Assembly (NCBI RefSeq): GCF_016805985.1
Contig: NZ_CP017661.1
Location: 496,001-560,000, forward strand
DNA from: Microbacterium sp. JZ31
Lineage (GTDB): Bacteria; Actinomycetota; Actinomycetes; Actinomycetales; Microbacteriaceae
DNA length: 64,000 nucleotides
Reading direction: 5' to 3'
Shown here: piece after piece, positions 39,188 to 48,404 of the stretch
Position numbering within the stretch: the stretch's first letter is position 1
Layout of the letters: every line of letters begins with the position of its first letter
The notes under the pieces: generated by a model
Told to the model about the DNA's origin: nothing
Databases searched by the model: none
Seen by the model: the letters and a program-made list of their open reading frames with translations, nothing else
Made by a program: the position numbers and the translations under genes

Positions 39188-42171
39188 GGATCCACCGGGT
39201 CGAGATCGAGGGGTTCGGGCCGTTCCGCACCCGCCAGGTCGTCGACCTCGACACCTACTCCGGCGACGGCATCTTCCTTATCGCTGGGCGCACCGGTGCG
39301 GGCAAGTCCAGCATCCTCGACGCCATCTGCTTCGCGCTCTACGGCACGGCCCCGCGCTACGAGGACGGCGGCGACAAGCGGCTGCGCAGCGACCACGCCG
39401 AGCCGGAGGACCGCACCCAGGTCGCCCTCGAGTTCACGAACGGCGACCGCACTTGGCGCATCGAGCGCAGCCCCGAGTTCTTCCGCCCCAAGAAGCGCGG
39501 CGAGGGCGTCACCCCGCAGAAGGCCGAAGCCCGCATGTTCGAGCGGATCGACGGCGAGTGGGTCGGACGCGCCGCGCGGCCCGTCGACGTCGCAAACCTC
39601 GTCGAGGAGGAGATCGGGCTCACGCAGCAGCAGTTCCTGCAGGTGATCCTGCTCGCCCAGGGCCGCTTCGCGCGGTTCCTGCTCGCCGATGTCACCGACC
39701 GGCAGAAGCTGCTGCGCACCCTGTTCGGCACCAAGCGCTTCGAGGAATACGAGAAGGCGCTCGATGAGCGACGCAAGGAGGCCCTCGCGCGCGTCGAGCA
39801 CGAGAGCCAGGCGCTGATCGCCCGCCTCGACCACGCGGCGGGCATCGCGGGCGACATCCTCGCCCCGCTCGACGGGGACCCGTCGCTGCCGGATCGGATC
39901 GGATGGATCGGCCGCGCCGCCCTCCGCGCCCGACACCTCGCGGAGGAAGCCGACGCCGCCCAGCAGCAGGCCGCCAGGGCACTGGCCGAGGCCGAGGCGG
40001 TGCACGCCGAGCGGACGTCGCAGCGCGAGAAGCAGCAGCGCCGCGATGCCGCGCGGTCGACGCTCGCGTCGCTCGAAGCGGACGCCGCGGGAATCGCGGA
40101 GCTCCGCACCGAGCGGGATGCGGCGCACCGTGCCGAGCCCGTGCGTGCCGCACAGGACGCCGCCCGTCGCGCCCTCGCGACCCTTCACACGGCGAACGAC
40201 ACGCTCGAGGCGGCGGGCAGGGCGTGGGTCGGCGCGGGCGAAGACGACCTCGACGCCACCGCACTCGACGCGTTGGTCGCCGAGGCGCAGCAGCGGATCG
40301 GTGCGTGGCGTCCCCTTCGGGACACCGAGGTGCGCCTCGAGGCGGACGCACGCGCGATCGAGGCGCTGCGATCGCAGGCCGCGGAAGCCACCCGCCGGCT
40401 CGAGACGCTCGACGCGCGCGCGAGGGCCCTGCCGGATGAGCGTGCGCGGATCCAGGATGCGATCAGCCGCGCGGACGTCGCGATGGCGACGCGCGACGCG
40501 CTCGCCGCACAGGTCGCCGCGCTGGAGGCGCAGCTCGCCGTCGCGCGGTCCATCGACGCGCTTCTCGCGGCGCAGAAGGACGCGTTCGCGGACCTGCAGC
40601 GCGCGAAGAACCGCAAGGACGAGGCCGAGACGCACCACGCCGACCTGCAGGCGCGCCGCTTCGCGGGCATGGCGGGCGAGCTCGCCGCCGAGCTGATCGA
40701 CGGCGAGGCCTGCGCGGTGTGCGGCTCGACGAGCCATCCGGCCCCGGCCGAGCGCGGCGACGACCCGGTCTCCGCCGACGACGTGGAGCAGGCGGATCGC
40801 GCACGCCGCGCGGCCGTCGCCGCGTATGAGTCTGCAAACACGGCGTACGTCGCCGCCGATCGCGCGCACGCCGACGCTCTCAAGGATTCCGGCGGGCGCT
40901 CCGCCGAGGTGCTCGCCACCGAACTCGACGCCGCGCGCGCAGAGCTCGCCGCCGCCAGAAAGGCGGCCGCCGAGAAGGAGCGGCTCGGGGCCGAGCGCGC
41001 GGCGCTCGACGCCGAGGCGCAGCGCCACGACGCCGAGCGCGCCGCCGCGATCGCCGAGCGCAGCGACCTTGAGGCGCGTGCGACGGCCGCCGCGGCGACG
41101 CTGAAGAAGGACCGCGCCGCGGTCGCCGACGCGCGAGGCGAGGCCGTCTCGGTCGCCGCCCGCATCGACGCCGAACAGCGCCTCGTGACCCTCGCGACCG
41201 GATACGCCGAGGCGCAGCGAGAGGCCGCCCGCGCGGAGAAGACCGCCGTCGAGGCGGGCGACGCGCTGCAGGCAGCAGCACAGGAGGCCGGCTTCGCCGA
41301 CCCCGCAGACGCGATCGCCGCGCTGCGCGACGCCTCGCAACGCGCGTCGCTCGAGGCGCGCATCCGCGAGCACGAAACCGCGCTCGGCGCGACGCGCTCG
41401 ACCCTGCTCGAGCTCGAGCTCGAGATGCTTCCCGAGGAGCTCGTCGACACCGCCGAGAGCGGCGCGGCCGTCGACGCGGCGAGAGCCGCATGGGTCGACG
41501 CCGTCAAGCACCACACCACGGCGGCCGAGCGGGCCCTCACTCTCGAGGGGGCGACGATGCGCATCGAGGCCGCGCACGCAGAGATCGCCGACCTCGCGAG
41601 GGAGGCCGCCGAGATCAAGCGCCTCGCCGACACCGTGGCGGGACGCGCCAACAACAGCAAGCGCATGAAGCTCGAGACCTTCGTGCTCGCCGCGGAGCTC
41701 GAGGAGATCGTCGCGGCCGCGAACATCCGCCTCGCCGAGATGTCCGCCGACCGCTACCGCCTACAGCACTCGGACGCACTCGCCGCCCGTGGCGCGGCCT
41801 CGGGCCTCGGGCTCGAGGTCATGGACCAGTTCACCGGTCGCGCCCGCTCGGCGCAGTCGCTCTCGGGCGGAGAGACCTTCCTCGCCTCGCTCGCGCTCGC
41901 TCTCGGACTCGCCGAGGTCGTCACCGGCCGGGCAGGTGGCATCCGCCTCGACACGCTCTTCATCGACGAGGGCTTCGGATCGCTCGATGCCGAGACCCTC
42001 GACACCGCCATGCGCACGCTCGACGAGCTGCGCCAGGGCGGCCGCACGGTCGGCGTCATCAGCCACGTGGAGGCGATGAAGGAGCAGATCCCCGCGCAGC
42101 TGCGCGTCGAGCAGACCCCGCAGGGGTGGAGCGTCGTGAAGCAGGATCACGCCGTAGCGTTGGTGTCGTGA
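39184..42171 (+). CDS. sbcC: Exonuclease subunit SbcC (SMC-like ATPase)
   Basis: 995 residues. The N-terminal Rad50-type ATPase half has Walker A AGRTGAGKSS (about 34-43) and the Q-loop region. Long Ala/Glu/Arg coiled coils flank a zinc hook, ACAVCGSTSHP (Cys510 and Cys513). The C-terminal half has the signature QSLSGGETFLASLALALGLA (about 888-907) and Walker B DTLFIDEGFGSLD. Partner of SbcD in double-strand-break and palindrome processing. Followed by an overlapping ykvA-like gene. Confidence 0.96.
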   Translation: MRIHRVEIEGFGPFRTRQVVDLDTYSGDGIFLIAGRTGAGKSSILDAICFALYGTAPRYEDGGDKRLRSDHAEPEDRTQVALEFTNGDRTWRIERSPEFFRPKKRGEGVTPQKAEARMFERIDGEWVGRAARPVDVANLVEEEIGLTQQQFLQVILLAQGRFARFLLADVTDRQKLLRTLFGTKRFEEYEKALDERRKEALARVEHESQALIARLDHAAGIAGDILAPLDGDPSLPDRIGWIGRAALRARHLAEEADAAQQQAARALAEAEAVHAERTSQREKQQRRDAARSTLASLEADAAGIAELRTERDAAHRAEPVRAAQDAARRALATLHTANDTLEAAGRAWVGAGEDDLDATALDALVAEAQQRIGAWRPLRDTEVRLEADARAIEALRSQAAEATRRLETLDARARALPDERARIQDAISRADVAMATRDALAAQVAALEAQLAVARSIDALLAAQKDAFADLQRAKNRKDEAETHHADLQARRFAGMAGELAAELIDGEACAVCGSTSHPAPAERGDDPVSADDVEQADRARRAAVAAYESANTAYVAADRAHADALKDSGGRSAEVLATELDAARAELAAARKAAAEKERLGAERAALDAEAQRHDAERAAAIAERSDLEARATAAAATLKKDRAAVADARGEAVSVAARIDAEQRLVTLATGYAEAQREAARAEKTAVEAGDALQAAAQEAGFADPADAIAALRDASQRASLEARIREHETALGATRSTLLELELEMLPEELVDTAESGAAVDAARAAWVDAVKHHTTAAERALTLEGATMRIEAAHAEIADLAREAAEIKRLADTVAGRANNSKRMKLETFVLAAELEEIVAAANIRLAEMSADRYRLQHSDALAARGAASGLGLEVMDQFTGRARSAQSLSGGETFLASLALALGLAEVVTGRAGGIRLDTLFIDEGFGSLDAETLDTAMRTLDELRQGGRTVGVISHVEAMKEQIPAQLRVEQTPQGWSVVKQDHAVALVS

Positions 42172-42392
42172 ACAAGCGGAAGGTCGTGGGCGCGGTGCTG
42201 CTCGGCGCGGCCGCGCTCGTCTACGGGGTGTCGCCGGTCGACCTGATCCCCGAGCTGCTCGGGCCCCTCGGGATTGCGGACGACGCCGTGATCCTCAGCG
42301 GCGCGGCCCTCGGCGTGTGGCGGTTGCTCGCGAGCGCGCGCAAGAAGAAGCATCCCGGCGACGCGGCGGGTCCCGGCGACGCGGCGGGCTGA
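42168..42392 (+). CDS. YkvA/DUF1232 small membrane protein
   Basis: 74 residues from GTG 42168, overlapping the sbcC stop as GTGA. The DUF1232 motif is VYGVSPVDLIPELLGPLGIA, followed by DDAVILSGAALGVWRLL. The C-terminal HPGDAAGPGDAAG comes from an 18-base tandem repeat. Function of the family is unknown. Translational coupling to sbcC is notable. Confidence 0.8.
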   Translation: MNKRKVVGAVLLGAAALVYGVSPVDLIPELLGPLGIADDAVILSGAALGVWRLLASARKKKHPGDAAGPGDAAG

Positions 42393-42435
42393 GTCCGCAA
42401 CAAGCCCGCAACACGCCGCCGATAGGCTGGAGAAC

Positions 42436-42618
42436 ATGAAGTCGCCCTCGATCTGGACCGTCATCGGCGTCGTCGCGGCGGTGATCATCGCCTGGTTCGT
42501 GATCGACGCGGTCTTCTCGCTCATGTGGTTCGTCGCGAAGCTCGTGGCGGTCGCCGTGGTCGCCGTGATCGTGTTCTTCGTGCTGCGATCGCTGTTCCGC
42601 AACCGGACGGGAGACTGA
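42436..42618 (+). CDS. Small membrane protein
   Basis: 60 residues that form two closely spaced hydrophobic helices (WTVIGVVAAVIIAWFVIDAV, then FVAKLVAVAVVAVIVFFVLR) and a short basic tail RSLFRNRTGD. No family recognised. It lies between ykvA and the deaminase gene, five bases before the latter, so probably in the same transcript. Confidence 0.6.
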   Translation: MKSPSIWTVIGVVAAVIIAWFVIDAVFSLMWFVAKLVAVAVVAVIVFFVLRSLFRNRTGD

Positions 42619-42623
42619 CAGCC

Positions 42624-43250
42624 ATGGAGTTCCCGCCTCTCTCCGCGAGCTTCGCGCTCACGCTGCCCGACTGGATCCGCGACGAGCTCGCGGACGTGCG
42701 CGACGTGATCCCGGATCTCGATGAGCGGATGGCGCTCGTCAACCGGCTCGCCGACCGCAACTGGCGCGAGGGCAACGGCGGTCCGTTCGCCGCGCTGATC
42801 GCCGAATCGGACACCGGGCGCATCGTGTCGGTCGGCGTGAACGTCGTGCTCGGGAACAACATCTCCCTCGGCCACGCCGAGGTCACCGCGATCGGCACGG
42901 CGCAGGCCAGACTCGGCACGTGGGATCTCGGCGGCACCCGGGCCGACGGCAGCCCGCAGCCCGCGCACGAGCTGCTCGTGAACTGGCGTCCGTGCGTGCA
43001 GTGCTACGGCGCGGCGATGTGGTCGGGCATTCGGTCGCTGGTCCTCGCCGGATCCGGTCCGGAGTGCGAGGAGCTCACGACCTTCGACGAGGGCCCCATG
43101 ATCGAGGACTGGGCCGCCGCGTTCGAGGCACGCGGCATCCGGGTCACCGAGGGCATCCGCCGGGAAGAGGCCGTCGACGTCTTCCGTGCGTATCGACGCG
43201 CGGTCGACGGCGACCTGGTCACGGTCTACAACGCCCGCTCGGGCGAGTGA
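42624..43250 (+). CDS. Nucleoside/nucleobase deaminase (cytidine-deaminase superfamily)
   Basis: 208 residues. The zinc site is complete: His84-Ala-Glu86 (LGHAEVTAIG) and PCVQC with Cys124 and Cys127. The proton-shuttle Glu is Glu86. The order and spacing resemble guanine deaminase and other purine-type deaminases rather than TadA. An unusual C-terminal extension (about 150-208) with FRAYRRAVDGDLVTVYN is present. Substrate probably a purine base or analogue (inference). Confidence 0.85.
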   Translation: MEFPPLSASFALTLPDWIRDELADVRDVIPDLDERMALVNRLADRNWREGNGGPFAALIAESDTGRIVSVGVNVVLGNNISLGHAEVTAIGTAQARLGTWDLGGTRADGSPQPAHELLVNWRPCVQCYGAAMWSGIRSLVLAGSGPECEELTTFDEGPMIEDWAAAFEARGIRVTEGIRREEAVDVFRAYRRAVDGDLVTVYNARSGE

Positions 43251-43263
43251 CGCCCGCGCTCAC

Positions 43264-44727
43264 TCAACCGTCGTAGCGGTCCGGAAGCGTGACGGGATCC
43301 AGGATCACCCGCCGGCGATCGCGCACCCAGACGACGCCGTGCTCGCGGCGCTCGGCGCGCGTGGCGAAGCGGTAGCGGAACGACACGACCCGGATCCACT
43401 GGGGTCGCTCGCCGTCGAACGGATCGGTCCGCAGCATGCGCAGCGTCGGACGATCGGCCTGCAGCAGCTTCACGATCAGCGCGCGGAACCAGTCGTCCAG
43501 GTGCCGGCCGAGCGGCAGGAACCACATCAGCCAGTCGAGCCGCAGGTGATACGGCGCGTACTGGCGCGGGATGCGCCGCACGTCGCCCGGTTTCCCCTTG
43601 AACTCGTACTCCCGCCAGTCGGCGCGCGTGGGATCCTCGCTCGACGTGCCCTGGACGATCCATTCGATCCGCTGCTTCGTGACGGTGCCGAACGCGCCGT
43701 ACGCGTTCGCGAGGTTCCAGCGGTTGAATGCGGCGTTCATCAGCTGATCCTGCGAGAACAGGTTGCGGGCGGCCGGCCAGCTCAGCACGACATAGAGCAG
43801 CGTCACGGCGAGCGTGATCACCAGCCAGTACAGCGGGATCTCGCCGGGCGCGGGCAGCACCCCGGGCACCGCGATCGCCGAGGCGGCGAGCACGATCGTC
43901 GACCAGTTCAGCCACGCGAAGTTGCCCGTCACGACGAGCCAGAGCTGCGACAGGATGAGGATCGCCCCCGCGATCGCGCCGATCAGCTGCGGGACGAGAT
44001 CCGGGAGCCACAGACCGAGGATCGGCGCGAACAGCAGCCACGGGACGACGAGCTGCGAGACGTGGTTGCCGAGCGCCTCGCCCTTGTGCACCCAGCGCGG
44101 CAGCAGGTGCGCCCACCGGCTCAGCGGCCCCGGCATGGGCTGCGTCTCGTGGTGGTACATCAGCGCCGTGAGGTCGCGCCACTCGCGTCCGCCGCGCATC
44201 TTGATCATCCCGGCGCCGAACTCGAGCCGGAACACGAGCCACCAGAACAGCACGATGATGTGCACGGCCGGCGGCTCGTTCGCCGAGCCGAGGAACGCCG
44301 CGAGGAACCCCGCCTCGAGCAGCAGCATCTCCCAGCCGAAGCCGTAGAACGTCTGCCCGATCGACACGATCGACATGTAGCCGCCCCAGAGCGCGAGGAA
44401 GCACAGCATCGGCACCCACGGCGGCGCGAGCTGCGGCAGCCCCGCCACGAGCAGCAGCGACAGGATGATCCCCGCGACGCTGAGCGCGACGAGGCGCCGA
44501 TCGGTGTACCGGATCCAGCGGAACACCGTCGGGCGCAGGATCTTCTTCGCCCGCTTCGAGGACGCGGCCCACTCGAGCAGCTCGGGTGCCGGCAGGAGCC
44601 CGCGCTCGCCCAGCAGCACGCGGAACTGGTTCAGCGTCGAGAAAAACGCGACGAGGTAGAGCGCGGCGATGCCCCGTTGCAGCACCTCCCGCGCGAGGGC
44701 GAAGTCGACCGCGGCGAAGCCGTCCAT
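43264..44727 (-). CDS. Lipase maturation factor (LMF1) family membrane protein
   Basis: 487 residues with about eight to ten membrane helices and a soluble C terminus. LMF1-family features are FLALWGGYMSIVSIGQTFYG, GWEMLLLEAGFLAAFLG, RLEFGAGMIKMRGGREWRD and MYHHETQPMPGPLSRW, then the C-terminal YHLRLDWLMWFLPLGRH and WFRALIVKLLQADRPTLRML. In animals LMF1 helps lipases fold in the ER; bacterial homologues are common in actinobacteria and uncharacterised. Monocistronic, convergent with the deaminase gene. Confidence 0.87.
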   Translation of the reverse strand: MDGFAAVDFALAREVLQRGIAALYLVAFFSTLNQFRVLLGERGLLPAPELLEWAASSKRAKKILRPTVFRWIRYTDRRLVALSVAGIILSLLLVAGLPQLAPPWVPMLCFLALWGGYMSIVSIGQTFYGFGWEMLLLEAGFLAAFLGSANEPPAVHIIVLFWWLVFRLEFGAGMIKMRGGREWRDLTALMYHHETQPMPGPLSRWAHLLPRWVHKGEALGNHVSQLVVPWLLFAPILGLWLPDLVPQLIGAIAGAILILSQLWLVVTGNFAWLNWSTIVLAASAIAVPGVLPAPGEIPLYWLVITLAVTLLYVVLSWPAARNLFSQDQLMNAAFNRWNLANAYGAFGTVTKQRIEWIVQGTSSEDPTRADWREYEFKGKPGDVRRIPRQYAPYHLRLDWLMWFLPLGRHLDDWFRALIVKLLQADRPTLRMLRTDPFDGERPQWIRVVSFRYRFATRAERREHGVVWVRDRRRVILDPVTLPDRYDG

Positions 44728-44784
44728 GGGGGCAGGTTAGATCTCACCGGCATGCTGACGCGCGGGGGTTGACGATCCCGGGAG

Positions 44785-44807
44785 GCTGCGGGCTATCGAC
44801 CCGCAGC
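44785..44807 (-). terminator. Terminator hairpin downstream of nadE
   Basis: GCTGCGGG and CCCGCAGC form an eight-base perfect stem around a seven-base loop, 35 bases past the nadE stop. No T tract is seen. Confidence 0.5.
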
Positions 44808-44842
44808 GCTCGCTCAACCCGCAACGAGCCGCGTGCTGCGGG

Positions 44843-46900
44843 TCACCCGGCGAACTGCGGCAGCGCCTCCTCCAGCTCGTCGAGCCAGGCGCGCGCGTTG
44901 CCGTCGGACGGGGCGCGCCAGTCGCCGCGCGGCGAGAGCGAACCCGACGGCGCCACCTTCGGGCCGTTCGGGATCGCCGAGCGCTTGAACTGCGCGAAGC
45001 CGAAGAAGCGCTTCAGGAAGACCTTCTCCCACTTCACGATCGTCTCGAGGTCGTAGCCGTAGTGCGCGTCCTCGGGGAACCCGACCGGCCACTCGCCCTT
45101 CTCCGGGTCCGACCAGGCATGCATCGCGAGGAAGGCGATCTTCGACGGCCGGTAGCCGAAGCGCAGGATGTGGTGCAGCGAGAAGTCGTGCAGCGCGTAC
45201 GGTCCGATCGTCGACTCGGTCGACTGCACCTCGCCGTCCTGACCCGCGGGGACGAGCTCGGGGCTGATCTCGGTGTCGAGCACCGACTGCAGCACCTCCG
45301 CCTCCTCGGGAGAGACGCCCTGCGCCTCGCCCTCGGCCACGACCCAGCGGATCAGGTGCTGCATGAGCGTCTTCGGCACGCCCGAGTTCACGGCGTAGTG
45401 GCTCATGTGGTCGCCGACGCCGTAGGTCGCCCAGCCGAGCGAGAGCTCCGACAGGTCGGACGTGCCCACCACGATGCCGCCGTGGTGGTTCGCGAGCCGG
45501 AACAGGTAGTCGGTGCGCATGCCCGCCTGCACGTTCTCGAACGTGACGTCGTACACGGGCTCGCCCCGGCCGAACGGGTGGCCGAGCTGCTTGAGCATCT
45601 CCGTGGCGGCGGGGCGGATGTCGATCGTCTCGATCGAGGCGCCCACCGACTCGGCCAGCCGGATCGCGTTCGACTTCGTGTGGTCGCTCGTCGCGAAGCC
45701 CGGCATCGTGTACGCCAGGATGTCGCTGCGCGGCCGGCCCATCCGATCCATCGCGCGGGCGATCACGAGCAGCGCATGCGTCGAGTCCAGGCCGCCGCTC
45801 ACGCCGATGATCGGCTTGGGGTCGCCGATGGCGCGCATGCGCTGCATGAGGCCCGCGACCTGGATGTTGAAGGCCTCGTAGCAGTCCTGCGCGAGGCGGG
45901 CCGGGTCGTCCGGGACGAACGGGAACCGGTCGAGGTGGCGCTCGAGCCCGACGTCGCCGGTCGGCGGCTGCAGCTCGAACCGGATCGTGCGGAACTGCGG
46001 ATCCACGGTGCGGCGGTTGTCGTCGAACGTGCCCTGCCGGATCCGGTCCTGCCGGAGGTGGTCGAGGTCGACATCCGCGATGGAGCGGCGCGGCCCGTCG
46101 GGAAAGCGCTCGGTCTCGGCCAGCAGGTTGCCGCCCTCGTAGATCATCGTCTGGCCGTCCCACGAGAGGTCGTTCGTCGACTCTCCCATGCCGGCGGCGG
46201 CATAGACATAGGCGGCCAGGCATCGCAACGACTGCGACTTGCACAGGTCCTTGCGGTCCTCAGCGCGCGCGATCGTGATCGGACTGCCCGACAGGTTCAG
46301 CAGCACGGTCGCACCGGCCAGCGCCGCGGTCGCCGACGGCGGGATCGGCACCCACAGGTCCTCGCACACCTCGACGTGCACCACGAGGCCCGGCACATCC
46401 GTCGCATCGAACAGCAGATCGGGGCCGAACGGCGCCTCGACGCCCGCGACGGTGATGGTGCCGCGCTGGTCGTCTCCCGGCGCGTACCAGCGGCGCTCGT
46501 AGAACTCGCGATACGTCGGCAGATACGACTTCGGCGCCACACCGAGCACCCGTCCGCGATGGATGATCACCGCGCAGTTGTAGATGCGGTTGCGATGCGC
46601 GAGGGGGGCGCCGACCACGATCATCGGCAGCAGATCGCGCGACTCGTCCGCGATGCGGGCGATGGCGGCGTCCACCGCGTCGAGCAGTGCGTCCTGCATC
46701 ACGAGGTCGTCGATCGCATACCCCGACAGGCACAACTCGGGGAACAGCGCGACCGCGACCGACGCGTCGTGGCACTCGCGCGCGCTGTCGAGCACGTGCT
46801 GCGCATTCGTCGCGGGGTCCGCGATCGCCAGCGGGATGGTGCATGCCGCGACGCGGGCGAAGCCGTGGGCATACGCGTTCGTGAAGTCGAAGTCGCTCAC
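44843..46900 (-). CDS. nadE: Glutamine-hydrolysing NAD(+) synthetase
   Basis: 685 residues. The N-terminal nitrilase-like glutaminase has the triad Glu55 (PELCLSGYA), Lys124 (PKSYLPTYREFYERR) and Cys179 (VEVCEDLW). The C-terminal synthetase begins near 340 and has the ATP pyrophosphatase loop SGGLDST (368-374), GTSDLSELSLGWATYG and KIAFLAMHAW. It amidates deamido-NAD with glutamine, the last step of NAD biosynthesis. Length is normal for the two-domain bacterial form. Monocistronic with a downstream hairpin. Confidence 0.95.
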   Translation of the reverse strand: MSDFDFTNAYAHGFARVAACTIPLAIADPATNAQHVLDSARECHDASVAVALFPELCLSGYAIDDLVMQDALLDAVDAAIARIADESRDLLPMIVVGAPLAHRNRIYNCAVIIHRGRVLGVAPKSYLPTYREFYERRWYAPGDDQRGTITVAGVEAPFGPDLLFDATDVPGLVVHVEVCEDLWVPIPPSATAALAGATVLLNLSGSPITIARAEDRKDLCKSQSLRCLAAYVYAAAGMGESTNDLSWDGQTMIYEGGNLLAETERFPDGPRRSIADVDLDHLRQDRIRQGTFDDNRRTVDPQFRTIRFELQPPTGDVGLERHLDRFPFVPDDPARLAQDCYEAFNIQVAGLMQRMRAIGDPKPIIGVSGGLDSTHALLVIARAMDRMGRPRSDILAYTMPGFATSDHTKSNAIRLAESVGASIETIDIRPAATEMLKQLGHPFGRGEPVYDVTFENVQAGMRTDYLFRLANHHGGIVVGTSDLSELSLGWATYGVGDHMSHYAVNSGVPKTLMQHLIRWVVAEGEAQGVSPEEAEVLQSVLDTEISPELVPAGQDGEVQSTESTIGPYALHDFSLHHILRFGYRPSKIAFLAMHAWSDPEKGEWPVGFPEDAHYGYDLETIVKWEKVFLKRFFGFAQFKRSAIPNGPKVAPSGSLSPRGDWRAPSDGNARAWLDELEEALPQFAG

Positions 46901-46988
46901 GCGTTCAGTCTGGCACGCGCGTCAATCCCGTTCCCGGGGCTTGCGCGCCGCGGCAGGATGGGTGCAACGGTCGAGAGGAAGCGGGTCG

Positions 46989-47750
46989 ATGCGCATCTCC
47001 GTGGTGATCCCCGTGCGGGACGATGCCCGACTGCTGGAGCGGTGCCTCGCCGCCCTCGCGCGTCAGAGCCGGCCGGCGGATGAGATCGTGGTCGTCGACA
47101 ACGGCAGCAGCGACGATAGCGCGGCGGTCGCGCATGCGGCGGGCGCCCGCGTCGTGGTGGAGCCCGTCCCCGGTATTCCGCGGGCCGCATCCGCGGGGTA
47201 CGACGCCGCGACGGGAGACCTGATCGCGCGCATCGACGCCGACACGGTGTGCCCGCCGGGCTGGGTGGCCGCGGTCGAGGAGCACTTCGCGACCGATCCG
47301 TCGCTCGGCTTCCTGACCGGCGACGCCCGCTTCCCCGAGGCCGCGCCGTGGATCGACTGGCTCGGCCGGCATATCTACATCGGCTCCCTCTACGGGGTGA
47401 TGACGCCCCTGCTCGGCCATCCGCCGCTGTTCGGCTCGAACTTCGCGATGCGCGCCGACGCGTGGCGGCAGCTGAGCGCCGAGGTCCACCGCGACCGGCG
47501 GGACATCCATGACGACCTCGACCTCGCGCTGCACGTCCGGCCCGGGATGACGGTGCGCCGCGACCGGACGCTGATCGTCGACGTGTCGGCGCGGCCGCTC
47601 ACGCGTCCGGGCTCGCTGCTGCGTCACATGTGGTGGGTGGTGACGACCCTCACGCAGCATGGCTGGGCGGACGCGCCGTGGCGGCGCCGGGCTCGGCGGC
47701 GGGCGGCCGCAGCGAGCGGCGCGCCGACGCTAGAGCAGCCGGCGGGCTGA
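46989..47750 (+). CDS. Family 2 glycosyltransferase
   Basis: 253 residues. GT-A fold: ISVVIPVRDDARLLERCLAA, VVVDNGSSDDSAAVA, the DxD-type ARIDADTVCPPGW and a GSNFAMRADAWRQL acceptor-loop segment. HDDLDLALHV supplies the late acidic catalytic motif. No strong membrane helix; a short hydrophobic patch near the C terminus (MWWVVTTLTQ) may touch the membrane. Donor and acceptor sugars unknown. AGAGGAAG precedes ATG 46989. It overlaps the convergent response-regulator gene by 21 bases. Confidence 0.87.
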   Translation: MRISVVIPVRDDARLLERCLAALARQSRPADEIVVVDNGSSDDSAAVAHAAGARVVVEPVPGIPRAASAGYDAATGDLIARIDADTVCPPGWVAAVEEHFATDPSLGFLTGDARFPEAAPWIDWLGRHIYIGSLYGVMTPLLGHPPLFGSNFAMRADAWRQLSAEVHRDRRDIHDDLDLALHVRPGMTVRRDRTLIVDVSARPLTRPGSLLRHMWWVVTTLTQHGWADAPWRRRARRRAAAASGAPTLEQPAG

Positions 47751-48404
47751 CGCCCACGCCGTGAGCTCGTGCCGCGACGACAGCTGCAGCTTGCGGAGCA
47801 CGGCCGAGACGTGGGACTCGACGGTCTTGATCGAGATGAACAGGTCGGCGGCGACCTCCTTGTACGCGTAGCCGCGCGCGATCAGGCGCATGACCTCCTG
47901 CTCGCGCGCCGAGAGCCTGTCGAGCTCGTCGTCGGTGGCAGCGGTCTCTCCCGCCGCGGCGCCGAACGCGTCGATCACGAACCCCGCCAGCCGCGGCGAG
48001 AACACCGCGTCCCCGTCCGCGACCGTGTGCACGGCGCGCGAGACCTCGGATCCGGATGCGCCCTTCGTGATGTAGCCGCGAGCGCCGGCGCGGATCACGC
48101 GCACGACGTCCTCGGCGGCGTCCGAGACGCTCAGCGCGAGGAAGCGCGTGCCGGGGGAGAGCGGCGCCGCCCGTCGCAGCACGGCCTCGCCACCCGTCGC
48201 CTCCGCCTCCGCGCGACTCCCCTCGCCGAAGGGAAGGTGCACGTCGAGCAGCACGACGTCCGGCTGCCGGTCGGCGATCACCGCCACGGCCTCCGCGACG
48301 CTCGCCGCCTCGCCGATCACGTCGATCTCGCGGTCCAGGTCGTGCCGGAGGCCCGAGCGGAAGATGGAGTGGTCGTCGACGATGACGACGGTCAGGTCAG
48401 CCAC
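47730..48404 (-). CDS. NarL/LuxR-type response regulator
   Basis: 224 residues. The receiver domain (about 4-130) has Asp10/Asp11 (VIVDDHSIFRSGL), phospho-acceptor Asp54 (VVLLDVHLPFG) and Lys in YITKGAS. A short insert (GSRAEAEATGGEA) sits after the acceptor loop. The LuxR helix-turn-helix at about 160-206 reads LSAREQEVMRLIARGY, ISIKTVESHVSAVLRKL. It is encoded right after the PspC-kinase gene, overlapping it by eight bases, and is its cognate regulator. Confidence 0.93.
   Translation of the reverse strand: MADLTVVIVDDHSIFRSGLRHDLDREIDVIGEAASVAEAVAVIADRQPDVVLLDVHLPFGEGSRAEAEATGGEAVLRRAAPLSPGTRFLALSVSDAAEDVVRVIRAGARGYITKGASGSEVSRAVHTVADGDAVFSPRLAGFVIDAFGAAAGETAATDDELDRLSAREQEVMRLIARGYAYKEVAADLFISIKTVESHVSAVLRKLQLSSRHELTAWASARRLL

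Noticed and set aside
39034..41577. Long minus-strand open frame opposite sbcC
   Set aside because: Shadow of the Ala/Glu-rich coiled coil; composition is biased and no family is recognisable.
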